A stretch of 64,000 bases of DNA, taken from assembly GCA_963790065.1 (NCBI GenBank), contig CAWBNK010000001.1, forward strand, positions 372,001 through 436,000, given 5' to 3'. The notes beneath the pieces are model-generated. The model was not told the origin of the DNA. It did not search any database and worked only from the letters and a program-made list of their open reading frames with translations. The translations under genes and the position numbers were made by a program. Of this stretch, positions 34,611 to 43,164 are shown piece by piece. This stretch comes from Palsa-504 sp963790065. GTDB taxonomy: Bacteria; Actinomycetota; Actinomycetes; Streptosporangiales; Streptosporangiaceae. Each line of letters starts with the position of its first letter. Positions within the stretch are counted from its first letter, which is position 1.

Positions 34611-34820
34611 TCAGCGAATGCCCAGGACCGAATTGGGTGCGGATGTCGCACCGGTGCAGAACGTTGCCCAGGATCTCGAGCATGTGCGACGCGCCGGCAT
34701 CTCCTCGCCCGATGCCAGCCGGGTGAATATGGTCAGCCTCGCGGCCAGCACAGGATCACAGCTGGCCAGATCGTCCTTAATCGAGTCCAGGGCCTGCTGC
34801 TCCCGCGTGGTCAGGCTCAT
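34611..34820 (-). CDS. DUF3040-like small protein, possibly truncated
   Basis: 69 residues from the ATG at 34820, 15 bp after the stop of the MFS gene. The first 45 residues, LTTREQQALDSIKDDLASCDPVLAARLTIFTRLASGEEMPAR, match the N-terminal helix pair of DUF3040-like actinobacterial proteins. Downstream the sequence becomes Cys/Ser/Thr-rich and unlike the family, and other frames stay open to about 34495, so an indel near 34700 may have truncated it. Confidence 0.5.
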   Translation of the reverse strand: MSLTTREQQALDSIKDDLASCDPVLAARLTIFTRLASGEEMPARRTCSRSWATFCTGATSAPNSVLGIR

Positions 34821-34834
34821 CACTAGTCCGTCCA

Positions 34835-36406
34835 TCACTTCGCCGTGGCCTGAGCGGTCGCAGCGTCATGGAGAGCATTGCGATGAGCAGGCTGGGCGGG
34901 CTGTGCTGGCTGTGCGGGCAGGAACAGGACTGCCAGCAGTGCCCCCGCCGCGGCGACGGCGCCGGCCACGAGGCAGCCGACGGTGAGGCCGCGCAGGAAG
35001 GCGTTGGCGGAGGCGTGCTGCAGGGCCTGTCCGAGGACCGGATGGCCGAGGGCCGCGACCTTGGCGGCAGCCGCGTAGGCGGCGCCGACGGACTGGTGTG
35101 CGATCGCCGCGGCCGGGCCCAGCACGCTGGCCGGCAGGGTGGCGGTGAGCCGTGATCCGTAGACCGATGCGTACACGCTGCCGATCACGGCCACGCCGAG
35201 GGTGCCGCCGACCAGCCGGGTGGTGTCGTTCACGGCCGAGCCGACGCCAGCCTTGGCCCGCGAGATGGCGCCCATGATGGATTCGGTGGCGGGCGCCGAG
35301 GTCAGGCCCAGGCCGAGCCCGTACAGCACCATCTGGGCCGCGATGACGCCGTAGCCGAGCGTCGCGCTGGTGGTCGCCGCCACCCAGCCGTAGAACGCGG
35401 CCATCGCGACCAGCCCGATGGTAACGATGAGCTTGGTCCCGGCCCGCACGGCGAGCGCAGTCCCGGCGACCGATCCGGCGCCGACCGACAGCGCCACCGG
35501 GAGCAGGTGCACCCCGGTGGAGAGCGGGCCATAGCCGCGGACGAACTGGAAGTACTGGGTCATCAGGAAGATGAAGCCGAACAGGGTGAAGAATGACACC
35601 GTGACAGCGCCGCTGGCCGCGCTGAACCGCGGGTTGCGGAACAGCCGCACATCGAGCATCGGGTGCGCGGCACGCCGCTCGTGCATGATGAACGCGGCCA
35701 GCAGGACCGCCGAGGCGGCAAAGCCGGCCAGGCTCCGTGCCGCTGCCCACCCGTAGGAGGGCGCCTCGATGACGGTGAAGACCAGCAGGGTCATCGTGGC
35801 CGACGACAGCACCAGGCCGGGGAGGTCAGCAGCTGCCGCCTCCGGGTCCCTCGACGTGGGAACGACAAGCGCCACCAGGATCGCGGCCGCTGCCGCTACC
35901 GGTGCCATGGCGATGAAGATGCTGGCCCAGCTGAAGTGCTCCAGCAGCCAACCCCCCACGATCGGTCCCATCGCGATGGCCACGCCGCCGATCGCGCCCC
36001 ACAGTCCGATGGCGCGGGCCCGTTCCCTTCTCTCGGTGAAGACATTGGAGATCAGCGAGAGCGTCGCCGGGAATGTCATGGCGGCGCCCAGCCCCATCAC
36101 CGACCTGGCCGCGATGAGCTGCGCCGGGTCGGTGGTGAAGCCGCCGGCCAGACTGGCGGCGCCGACCACGGCCAGCCCGGCCAGCAGCATGCCCTTGCGG
36201 CCGAACCGGTCGGACAGGCTGCCGAAGGTCAGCAGCAGCGCGGCGAAGACCAGGTTGTAGGAGTCGACGACCCACTGCAGCTGAGTGGTGGTGGCATGCA
36301 GCTCGCGCACCAGGGCGGGAAGCGCCACGTTCACCAGGGTCGTGTCCAGGTTGATGAGGAACGCTGCGAGCAGCAGCGCGGTGAGGATCATGGGTTTGGA
36401 TCGCAT
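34835..36406 (-). CDS. DHA2-family MFS exporter
   Basis: 523 residues from the ATG at 36406 with AGGAAA upstream; the longer frame to 36547 is low-quality sequence. DHA2 marks are LINLDTTLVNVALPALV in TM1, GSLSDRFGRKGMLLAG after TM2, AARSVMGLGAAMTFPATLSLI and SAVNDTTRLVGGTLGVAVIGSVY in TM12-13. There are about 14 TM segments. It starts the cluster that continues with the DUF3040-like and MBL genes, and it is preceded by the repeated LAL-associated element. The substrate is unknown. Confidence 0.88.
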   Translation of the reverse strand: MRSKPMILTALLLAAFLINLDTTLVNVALPALVRELHATTTQLQWVVDSYNLVFAALLLTFGSLSDRFGRKGMLLAGLAVVGAASLAGGFTTDPAQLIAARSVMGLGAAMTFPATLSLISNVFTERRERARAIGLWGAIGGVAIAMGPIVGGWLLEHFSWASIFIAMAPVAAAAAILVALVVPTSRDPEAAAADLPGLVLSSATMTLLVFTVIEAPSYGWAAARSLAGFAASAVLLAAFIMHERRAAHPMLDVRLFRNPRFSAASGAVTVSFFTLFGFIFLMTQYFQFVRGYGPLSTGVHLLPVALSVGAGSVAGTALAVRAGTKLIVTIGLVAMAAFYGWVAATTSATLGYGVIAAQMVLYGLGLGLTSAPATESIMGAISRAKAGVGSAVNDTTRLVGGTLGVAVIGSVYASVYGSRLTATLPASVLGPAAAIAHQSVGAAYAAAAKVAALGHPVLGQALQHASANAFLRGLTVGCLVAGAVAAAGALLAVLFLPAQPAQPAQPAHRNALHDAATAQATAK

Positions 36407-36755
36407 GGTTTTCCTCTGGAGTGGGTCATTCCTGCCGCGGTCGCCGGGTGGGTGGCTGCGGGATCCAGCCGGGCCGTATCGCCGCGCTGACCTGCGCAGT
36501 TCACCCTCGTGCTGGCGGGCAAGCAGTTCGATCAGGTACGGGTACATCGTGTTCGCCTATTGAGTTGGGTCTCGCGGGTCGGGCGGAAGCTCCGCGGGCC
36601 AGGGTTGATCGCGCCGGATCCTCGGCCTGTCGATGCGGATGCGCTTCACTGTCGTCTCCTCGGTCAGTCGCCGTGTCCGGGTCCGCTTAGGAGCCCGGCC
36701 TTCTACGGGGACTGTTCTGCGAGGAACGCTACGAATTCCCGCCAGCGCGGGGCGT

Positions 36756-36814
36756 CACCCAAAGGTGCACGCCGGGTGGAATATCGCTGCGCGGGTAGCC
36801 CTCACCCGAAGGTG
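36756..36814. promoter_or_regulatory. Two CACCCRAAGGTG elements between the MFS gene and the LAL regulator
   Basis: In a 430-bp stretch without a gene, CACCCAAAGGTG (36756-36767) is followed six bases later by GGGTGGAAT (36774-36782). A second core, CACCCGAAGGTG, lies at 36803-36814. The first is preceded by GCGT. The same composite element occurs in inverted orientation on the other side of the LAL gene (39735-39765). The core is a CACC/GGTG dyad, suitable for a dimeric LuxR-type regulator. Confidence 0.6.
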
Positions 36815-36837
36815 TTACGGGTTGCCTGGGTGCAGTG

Positions 36838-39618
36838 TCAGGGGATCAGGCCGAGCTGCCGGGCCCGTGCGACGGCCTCGGTACGGTTGGCGGCGCCGAG
36901 CTTGCCCAGGATGTGTGTCACGTGCTTTTTGACCGTGTCGAGCGCCACCACCAGTTCGTGGGCGATGCGCTGATTAGACCTGCCCGCGGCGAGCAGCTGC
37001 AGCACCTCCACCTCGCGGTCGGTCAGCGGCTCGGCCATGCCCGGTAGCAGGGCGGCCGCTCGCCTTGATGGCGGCGCGGCGCCTGCCTGACCGCAGGCGC
37101 GCAGGAGCCTAGCCAGGTAATCTGGGTCGATGTCGCGGGCTGGGGCTCGCTGGTCCTTCCGAGCGGCCGAGAGCCGGGTCAGCACCGCGCGCATCGGAGC
37201 GCCCTCGTCGGCAAAGACCCGGACGTAGCCCTGCGGGCAGGCCAGCGTGACCGCCTCGGCCAGGGCACCGAGGGCGCCGACATGATCGCCACGAACGGCC
37301 AGCGCCAGCGCCCGCAGCGCCTGAATCTCGATCACGTTGCCGATGCGGCCCTGGCTCGCCGCCGTGGCCAGCAGCCGCTGCAGCAGCGTGAGTGCCGGAC
37401 CGGGACGGTCCTGGGCGAGCAGCACGCGAGCCAGCAGCAGATACGCCGGCTCCCGCGGGTAATCCGGCTCGTCCTCGGGGCTGAGGCCAGCCGCCTTCGC
37501 CCACTCGGCCGCCGCGCTGACATCGCCTTGGGCCAGCAGCAGCCGCGCCCGCTGGGAAGGCACCGGGTTGAGCAGGGCGACCACCTGCGGGCTCAACTCG
37601 ACCTGCCCGGCCTCACCCATCGCCTCCAGGGCCGCGGCCGCATCGCCCTGCGCTTGCCGGATCCGGGCCACGACAGCCAGGCCGGTGGCCAGCGACTGGG
37701 TGAAGGTGAGCTGCCGGCAGAGCGTGACCCCCCGGGTGGCGTGGTCAAGGGCGGCGGCCACCTCGTCCCGCTCGTACAGGACCTGGGCCAGGCCCACGTG
37801 CGTCGGGCCCGTGACGGCTATCTGGCTGCTCTCGCCGGCCTCCTCCAGCGCTTGCCGGTAGGTGGCCAATGCCGCAGCCAGGTTGCCCTGGGCGCGCTGC
37901 ACCTGGCCCAGGTCGTAGCAGACGCGCATAGCGAGAAAGCCAGCGAAGAACTGGCCCGCCGCCCGCAGCTCGGTGAGCACCTGCGTCAGGCCGCGCTCGG
38001 CTGGCCCGGGCCGTCCGCCCAGCCAGTCCGCCGCCGCCTGGTTCCAGCGCACCAAGTAGCGCATCAGCCAGTCGTCCTCGCCCAGCTGGGCCAGGGCCTG
38101 CCGGTTGTAGTCAGACGCGAGGGCGGGATCACCACGAAGACGCGCGAGTACGGCGCGCAGGAACGCGATCCCCGCGGGGACATTGGCCAGCGAGCTCACT
38201 GGGCGCCCGGCGGACGCCTCATACGGTTCGTCGCCGCTGGCCGCAAAGGCGCGCTCGGCGTCATCGAGCAGGGCCTCGAGTGCTTCCACCTGGAAGCCCA
38301 TGGCGGCGCCGTATGCCTGGGCCAGGCCCAGGCGCGGACGGTCGCGTACCGACTCCCCCGGCAGCGCCGAAAGCCAGCGGCGCAGGGTCGCGCCCTCGCT
38401 GCGGCCGAGCAGCGTCTCGACGTGCCGCTCTACCAGCCGCGCCGCCCAGGCGGCGTCCCCGGCCGCGAGCGCGTGCCGCACTGCGTCATCGGCCAGGTCA
38501 TGCTCATCGGACCAGGCGGCCGCGGCCCGGTGCAGCTCTTGCACCCGGCCGGGCCGCTCCTGCTCCAGGCGGGCGCGGAGCAGATCGGCGAACAGATGGT
38601 GGTAGCGCCACCAGCCGCGCACCTCATCCAGCGGCACCAGGAACAGGCCCGCCTGCTCGATGTGGTGCAGCATCGCCTGGCTACCGGACCGGCCGGTGAC
38701 CGCGTCACACAGCTCGCCGGATAGCCGCTCCAGCACCGAGGTCTCGAGCAAGAACGCACGCACGTGCCCAGGCTGGCCGTCGAGGACCTCATCAGCCAGG
38801 TAGTCCAGCACGAAGCGGTGGCTGCCGCTGAACGCCGCGACAAACCCAGCCGCATCCGTGCGCCCTCGCAGCGACAGCGCGGCCAGTTGCAGCCCCGCTG
38901 CCCAGCCCTCGGTGCGGGCCGTCAGCGCCACCACCGCAGTGTCAGGCAGGACCGGCCCCGCCGCCGCGCCCAGCAGCGCCGCCGCCTCCTCGGTGCTGAA
39001 GCGGAGCTCGGCGGCGCGCAGCTCAGCCAGCTGGCCCCGGGCCCGCAGCCGCGCCAGCGGCAGCGGCGGGTCAGCGCGGCCGGACACCACCAGCAGCAGG
39101 CCCGGCGGCAGATTCTCCAGCAGGAACGCCACTGACTCGTGTACCGGGCCAGCGTCGACCAGGTGGTAGTCGTCCAGGACCAGCAGCACCTCATCGCGGC
39201 GGGGCTGGGCAGCGAGCTCGTTGATCACGGCCGTCACGAGCCCTTCAAACGAACGCGAGGCCGGCGGCCCGAGCAGCGGGCCCAGCCGCTCGACGATCCC
39301 TGGTTGTGCCTGGTCCAGCGCAGCGACCACATAACGCCAGAACCGGGCCGGGTCGTTGTCGCCGGCATCCAGGCCCAGCCACGCCACCGGCCGCCCGCCA
39401 CTACGGGCCCAGTCGGCCAGCAGCGACGTTTTGCCGAATCCCGCCGGAGCACAAATCAGCACTCTTCCCCGCGCCAGCCCCTGGCTGAGCGCCTGCACCA
39501 GGCGCGGGCGCGGCACAAAGCCCGGCTGCGGCCGAGGCACGTGCAGCTTCGTCGCCAGGAGGGCATCCTGCCCGGACGTGGGAGCCCCGGCTGGGGCCGC
39601 CGCAGGCGGGTCAGCCAT
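36838..39618 (-). CDS. Large ATP-binding LuxR-family (LAL/MalT-type) regulator
   Basis: 926 residues. An N-terminal STAND-type NTPase has the Walker A motif APAGFGKTSLL (about 57-67) and the Walker B-like stretch DEVLLVLDDYHLVD. A winged-helix and long TPR-like helical region of about 450 residues follows. The C-terminal LuxR helix-turn-helix is LTDREVEVLQLLAAGRSNQRIAHELVVALDTVKKHVTHIL. Such regulators are activated by ligand and ATP and bind direct or inverted repeats. It lies upstream of the MFS-MBL cluster on the same strand; the shared DNA element on both sides suggests autoregulation and control of neighbours. Confidence 0.92.
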   Translation of the reverse strand: MADPPAAAPAGAPTSGQDALLATKLHVPRPQPGFVPRPRLVQALSQGLARGRVLICAPAGFGKTSLLADWARSGGRPVAWLGLDAGDNDPARFWRYVVAALDQAQPGIVERLGPLLGPPASRSFEGLVTAVINELAAQPRRDEVLLVLDDYHLVDAGPVHESVAFLLENLPPGLLLVVSGRADPPLPLARLRARGQLAELRAAELRFSTEEAAALLGAAAGPVLPDTAVVALTARTEGWAAGLQLAALSLRGRTDAAGFVAAFSGSHRFVLDYLADEVLDGQPGHVRAFLLETSVLERLSGELCDAVTGRSGSQAMLHHIEQAGLFLVPLDEVRGWWRYHHLFADLLRARLEQERPGRVQELHRAAAAWSDEHDLADDAVRHALAAGDAAWAARLVERHVETLLGRSEGATLRRWLSALPGESVRDRPRLGLAQAYGAAMGFQVEALEALLDDAERAFAASGDEPYEASAGRPVSSLANVPAGIAFLRAVLARLRGDPALASDYNRQALAQLGEDDWLMRYLVRWNQAAADWLGGRPGPAERGLTQVLTELRAAGQFFAGFLAMRVCYDLGQVQRAQGNLAAALATYRQALEEAGESSQIAVTGPTHVGLAQVLYERDEVAAALDHATRGVTLCRQLTFTQSLATGLAVVARIRQAQGDAAAALEAMGEAGQVELSPQVVALLNPVPSQRARLLLAQGDVSAAAEWAKAAGLSPEDEPDYPREPAYLLLARVLLAQDRPGPALTLLQRLLATAASQGRIGNVIEIQALRALALAVRGDHVGALGALAEAVTLACPQGYVRVFADEGAPMRAVLTRLSAARKDQRAPARDIDPDYLARLLRACGQAGAAPPSRRAAALLPGMAEPLTDREVEVLQLLAAGRSNQRIAHELVVALDTVKKHVTHILGKLGAANRTEAVARARQLGLIP

Positions 39619-39734
39619 CGGGGACCTACCGCTCAGCCGGCCAGCGAGCCTCGGTCCGGTCGCTGGACGGGGTCATTCTACGGCCTGACCATCCCAACGG
39701 GCGGGGACCGAATGGGTGTGCACATCAGCGCATG

Positions 39735-39761
39735 ATTCCACCCGTATGCCACCTTCGGGTG
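39735..39761 (-). promoter_or_regulatory. CACCCGAAGGTG element upstream of the LAL regulator
   Basis: Read on the minus strand, CACCCGAAGGTG (39750-39761) is followed after six bases by GGGTGGAAT (39735-39743), with GCGT preceding it. It is a copy of the 36756-36782 element with identical spacing. It lies 130-140 bp upstream of the LAL gene and close to the divergent small gene at 39890. Confidence 0.6.
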
Positions 39762-39851
39762 ACGCTCAGGCCGCACGTCCGCTCCTAGCGTGCCTAGGAG
39801 AAGGCAACACTCATCCGCCGGCAAGCCGCTCAGACGAACGAGGTGATCTTT

Positions 39852-39893
39852 ATGACAGCTACCCAGCCCGGACAACGGCTGGAACGGCGGTGA
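39852..39893 (+). CDS. 13-codon upstream reading frame coupled to the next gene
   Basis: ATG at 39852 follows ACGAGGTGA, a good ribosome-binding site. It encodes MTATQPGQRLERR and a TGA that overlaps the next GTG (GTGA, 39890-39893). It may be a leader frame for translational coupling, or the displaced true N-terminus of the following protein after an indel. Confidence 0.35.
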   Translation: MTATQPGQRLERR

Positions 39894-40111
39894 GCATCTC
39901 CGGCGGCCCTGCACATTACGAGATCCGCGTCGAGGGCGTCCTCGATAGCCGGTGGGCTGCCTGGTTCGGCGGCCTTCACATCGAAGGAGATGACATGCAG
40001 ACCGTCATTTCCGGCTCGCTGGCCGACCAGTCCGCGCTACATGGCCTGCTGGCCAGGATCGGAGACCTCGGGCTCTGCCTGATCTCAGTCCGCCGGCTGG
40101 ACCCTGATTGA
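39890..40111 (+). CDS. Small uncharacterised actinobacterial protein
   Basis: 73 residues from GTG 39890: HYEIRVEGVLDSRWAAWFGGL, then MQTVISGSLADQSALHGLLARIGDLGLCLISVRRL. This alpha/beta pattern resembles short proteins often found near regulators in actinomycetes; no function is known. The start is uncertain because the frame is open back to 39716 and a well-placed ribosome-binding site serves the overlapping 13-codon frame instead. It is transcribed away from the LAL gene. Confidence 0.55.
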   Translation: MSISGGPAHYEIRVEGVLDSRWAAWFGGLHIEGDDMQTVISGSLADQSALHGLLARIGDLGLCLISVRRLDPD

Positions 40112-40141
40112 CATTCACCGCCGGAAAGCAGCGACGGCATG

Positions 40142-40474
40142 TCATCTCGGGGAAACCACGGCATCGAAGGCGGTGCCGTCACCTCCGCGCCAGGCGTTCA
40201 GAGCCGCGCCGAGGGTAGCGCCGTCACGGTGCCGTTCAGCGCGGTTGCGGGCCCAGGCCTGCGGTCCGCCATGGCAGCTCAGGCACGAGCACTCGTTCAC
40301 GCCGGTGTAGAAGAATTCCCAGAAGCAGCCCGTCGTCCGCCACGGGCGGCGTACGGTCGCCTCAAGGTCGGGCAGGTCGCAGGCATTGTGGATGAGAGCG
40401 TGCCGCGGCTGGGCGGACAGGTCGCCACGCGCGATACGGACGTAGAACGGTGCGTGGGCACCGGTACGGGACAA
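40142..40474 (-). CDS. Cysteine-containing hypothetical protein
   Basis: 110 residues: APFYVRIARGDLSAQPRHAL, CDLPD, TTGCFWEFFYTGVNECSCLSCHGG and RNRAERHRDGATLG. The CSCLSC cluster and basic tail suggest a small metal-binding or nucleic-acid-associated protein. No family was recognised. The opposite strand is also open, so the assignment rests on plausible composition only. Confidence 0.35.
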   Translation of the reverse strand: MSRTGAHAPFYVRIARGDLSAQPRHALIHNACDLPDLEATVRRPWRTTGCFWEFFYTGVNECSCLSCHGGPQAWARNRAERHRDGATLGAALNAWRGGDGTAFDAVVSPR

Positions 40475-40671
40475 GGCAATTGCCTCCGGGCGGAAGCCCC
40501 GGCCCGTGCCCTCTCAGCGAGAGGCGTACCGGGGCTAGCTATGCTCCTGTGCCCGGTAGGTCCTCATGGCACTTAATGTAAGTGGCCGTGCCGGGAAAGT
40601 CGACCGGATAACACTGCTCCGGAAACGACATGGTGCTGGCCACATCAGGGTCAGGGTGTACGGTCCACCGT

Positions 40672-41109
40672 GTGGAGGTCGCGGAGCTGGCGCACCTGCG
40701 GCAGGCCCGGGATTTGCTAGACCGCGAGTACGCGCGGCCCCTGGACGTCCCGGCGATGGCGCGCGCCGCGCTGATGTCGCCGTCGCTGTTCTCTCGCCGG
40801 TTCCGGGAGGCCTACGGTGAGGCACCGTACGGCTACTTGCAGGCCAGGCGCCTAGAACGAGCGATGGCGCTGCTGCGCCGCGGTGGCATGACCGTGACCG
40901 ACGTGTGCATGGCCGTGGGGTTCACCTCGCTCGGTTCGTTCAGCTCGACCTTCACCCGCCTCGTTGGGGAACCGCCGTCCGCCTACCAGGCGCGTGACCA
41001 CTCGCGGCTCGAGCCAGTCCCGCCATGCATGACGCGGGCCTGGGCGCGCCCGGGGTGGATCGCAGAACCGTGCAGGATTGGAGAAGCAATCCCAGCCAGC
41101 CGCGCATAA
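40672..41109 (+). CDS. AraC-family DNA-binding protein without sensor domain
   Basis: 145 residues from a GTG at 40672 (an in-frame ATG at 40630 is possible). Two HTH units fill the protein: PLDVPAMARAALMSPSLFSRRFREAYGEAPYGYLQARRLERA and MTVTDVCMAVGFTSLGSFSSTFTRLVGEPPSAYQ. There is no sensor domain, so the effector may be sensed by its partner. It is followed 10 bp later by a VOC (glyoxalase-fold) gene, a recurrent AraC-VOC pairing in actinomycetes. Confidence 0.85.
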   Translation: MEVAELAHLRQARDLLDREYARPLDVPAMARAALMSPSLFSRRFREAYGEAPYGYLQARRLERAMALLRRGGMTVTDVCMAVGFTSLGSFSSTFTRLVGEPPSAYQARDHSRLEPVPPCMTRAWARPGWIAEPCRIGEAIPASRA

Positions 41110-41119
41110 GGTCGCTGAC

Positions 41120-41533
41120 ATGACACTTTCCATCACTCACACGCCCGTGTACTGCACTGACCTGGATGCGGCGCTCGCCTTCTACACCGAGCGGCTCGGC
41201 TTCGAGGTCCGCGACGATGTCCAGATGGGCCCGGAGATGCGCTGGCTCACCGTTCATGCCCCCGGTGACGCCCACGACTTGCTGCTGGCCGCCGTGGACC
41301 ACCACATTCCCGGAGCCGACCGGCAGGCGATGCGCGAGATCGTCGCCAAGGGCGACCTGGCGGTCTTCATCCAGGTCGACGACCTGGACAAGACCTTCGA
41401 GTCGCTGCGCGCCGCCGGGGCGGAGATCCTCCAGGAGCCCATTGACCAGCCCTACGGCGTCCGCGACGCCGCAGTCCGCGACCCCAGCGGCAACCACCTG
41501 AGGCTGAGCTCGCCGCTGGCGGCGCAGGCCTAG
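41120..41533 (+). CDS. VOC-superfamily (glyoxalase-fold) protein
   Basis: 137 residues from the ATG at 41120; an upstream in-frame start at 41078 would overlap AraC. Two beta-alpha-beta repeats are visible: ITHTPVYCTDLDAALAFYTERLGFEV and VFIQVDDLDKTFESLRAAGAEIL, ending QPYGVRDAAVRDPSGNHLRLSS with the usual metal-site glutamate position changed. It may be a dioxygenase-like enzyme or a drug-binding protein. It is probably in an operon with the AraC gene and overlaps the convergent aminotransferase pseudogene by 4 bp. Confidence 0.85.
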   Translation: MTLSITHTPVYCTDLDAALAFYTERLGFEVRDDVQMGPEMRWLTVHAPGDAHDLLLAAVDHHIPGADRQAMREIVAKGDLAVFIQVDDLDKTFESLRAAGAEILQEPIDQPYGVRDAAVRDPSGNHLRLSSPLAAQA

Positions 41534-42771
41534 GTTCCGTGGTCTTCCCGGCGCCGGGCCGACTGCGCGGGGAGTCCAGAAGCATGCCGGGTGCCCACCT
41601 CCAGTAGTTCCCGGACGGTGTCGGCCAGCCGGTCATAGTCCTCTGGGGTGTTGTACGGTGCCGCCGCGATGCGCAGGTATCCGCCTCCATCAAAGTGAAC
41701 CGGTGCGACCTCGACACGCTGCTGCGACAGGGCCTCGTAGAAGGGGTCGACCTGGTCGGGAGAGGTGAGGACGCCGGCTGGCAGTGGTACCAGCCGCATA
41801 GCAGGCGCAGGTGTGACGGGAAGCCGCTCGAGCGTGACCCCCAGTGCCTCGGCCACCCTCCCCTGGCCGTCGGCCACCAGGTCGGCGAGCCGGGCTACGG
41901 CGTCCCAGCCGCCCAGCGCCTCCCAGTACGCCAGACCGTCCGCGGCCGCCAGCCAGCCTGCATAGTCCCAGGTGCCTGGATAGTCGAACGACGGGGCGTA
42001 TCCATCATCCAGTTACCAGCTGAGCACGGTCGGCATCACATCGGCTCCCGGCCGGCTCCACAGTATTGCGCTGCCTCGGGGCGTGTACGCCCACTTGTGC
42101 AGGTTGCCGATCCAGTGGTCGGCGCCGAGCGCCGGGATGTCGTCCCTGAGCTGGCCCGGCGCGTGCGCGGCGTCGACCAACACCGAGGCTCCAGCGCCGG
42201 CGACAGCGGCGGCCACGGCCGCGACCGGGACGACGGTGGCGGTCGGCGAAGTAATCCGGTCGATCACAACCAGCCGCGTGTGGCGCGAGCATGCGGCGGC
42301 GTACGCCGCCACGATCACGTCATCCGCGGCGCCGACAGGATGGCCCGCCTCGATGATCCGTGCCCCTGCGCGCGCCGCGTGATGACTTACCGCCTTGCGG
42401 ACCGCGCCGTAGCCATGCGTGCTGATTACTAGTTCGTCGCCAGGGTGCAGCTCCAGCGAGCCGAGAACCGCGGACACTCCCTCAGACACGTTGCGTACCC
42501 ACGCCGCGCGGGACGGGTCGACGCCGAGGAACACGGCCGCGCGCTCCCGCGCCCCTGCCACCAACCCGGCGATCTCGACGCGGTTAAAACGGTGCGGATT
42601 GCGTTCGGCACGCTCGCGCCAGGCGGCGGCAGCCCGGCGCACGACGACTGGCGCGACGCCGAACGAGCCGTGGTTGAGGTGGAGAACGTCAGGGTCGAGG
42701 CTGAAGGCCTCCAGGAGGGCAGAATCCACGAAGCAGATTTTGTCAGCCAGAGGCGAAGTCCGGGTACTCAC
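41530..42771 (-). pseudogene. Class V aminotransferase (isopenicillin-N-epimerase-like), interrupted by TAA
   Basis: One 414-codon frame with a single internal stop, TAA at 42013-42015. Upstream of it: LHLNHGSFGVAPVVVRRA, RNVSEGVSAVLGSLEL, SVLVDAAHAPGQL and GNLHKWAYTPRGSAILW with the PLP lysine. Downstream in the same frame: LDDGYAPSFDYPGTWDYAGW, LEALGVTLERLPVTPAPAM-like sequence and a complete C-terminal domain, including YLRIAAAPYNTPEDYDRLADTVREL. The stop replaces one residue between LSW and LDDGY. The family desulfurates or transaminates amino acids. Divergent from ArsR with a shared palindrome. Confidence 0.85.
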
Positions 42772-42783
42772 CGGACAGGCTTA

Positions 42784-42803
42784 ATATAAGCTTTCACTTA
42801 TAT
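42784..42803. promoter_or_regulatory. ArsR-type operator ATATAAG-N6-CTTATAT
   Basis: Perfect 7-bp arms ATATAAG (42784-42790) and CTTATAT (42797-42803) with spacer CTTTCA. It lies between the aminotransferase pseudogene (start 42771) and the ArsR gene (start 42829), so it can control both directions. The adjacent ArsR protein is the likely binder. Confidence 0.7.
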
Positions 42804-42828
42804 AAGGTCTTGCTGATATCTTAGGCTG

Positions 42829-43164
42829 GTGCACGCGTTCGACGTACTCGGCGATCCGGTGCGCCGCCGCATCCTGGAGCTACTCGGGGACAGCGAGCTC
42901 ACCTCCGGCGCGCTCTGCGAGGTGATCCAGCGCGAGGCTGGCATCTCCCAGCCGGCCGTCTCCCAGCACCTCAAGGTATTGCGAGACAACGGTTTCGCCA
43001 CGGTACGACCGGACGGCGCGCGCCGCCTCTACGCGGTCGCGCACGAGCCGCTGCGCGACATCGACGCCTGGCTCGACCAGTTCCGCCGGTCCTGGACGCC
43101 GCATTTGGACGCGCTGGCCACCGAGTTGGCGCGAGGCAAGCACGAACGGAGGAACGAACCATGA
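42829..43164 (+). CDS. ArsR-family regulator (first ArsR-SRPBCC module)
   Basis: 111 residues from GTG 42829. The winged helix is typical: HAFDVLGDPVRRRILELLGDSELTSGALCEVI, ISQPAVSQHLKVLRDNGFATVRPDGARRLYAV. No clustered cysteines are present, so it is not a metal sensor of the ArsR/SmtB type. It is coupled by ATGA to an SRPBCC gene, a standard pairing in which the small-molecule-binding protein and its repressor are cotranscribed. Confidence 0.9.
   Translation: MHAFDVLGDPVRRRILELLGDSELTSGALCEVIQREAGISQPAVSQHLKVLRDNGFATVRPDGARRLYAVAHEPLRDIDAWLDQFRRSWTPHLDALATELARGKHERRNEP

Noticed and set aside
40139..40576. Plus-strand 145-residue frame opposite the Cys-rich hypothetical
   Set aside because: Composition is typical of an antisense shadow and it lacks a ribosome-binding site; the minus-strand frame was slightly more plausible and is listed with low confidence.
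23703..42771. Alternative genetic code or selenocysteine/pyrrolysine recoding
   Set aside because: TGA, TAG and TAA all appear as internal stops in different genes, and no SECIS- or PYLIS-like element was noticed. Ordinary decay or sequence error fits better.
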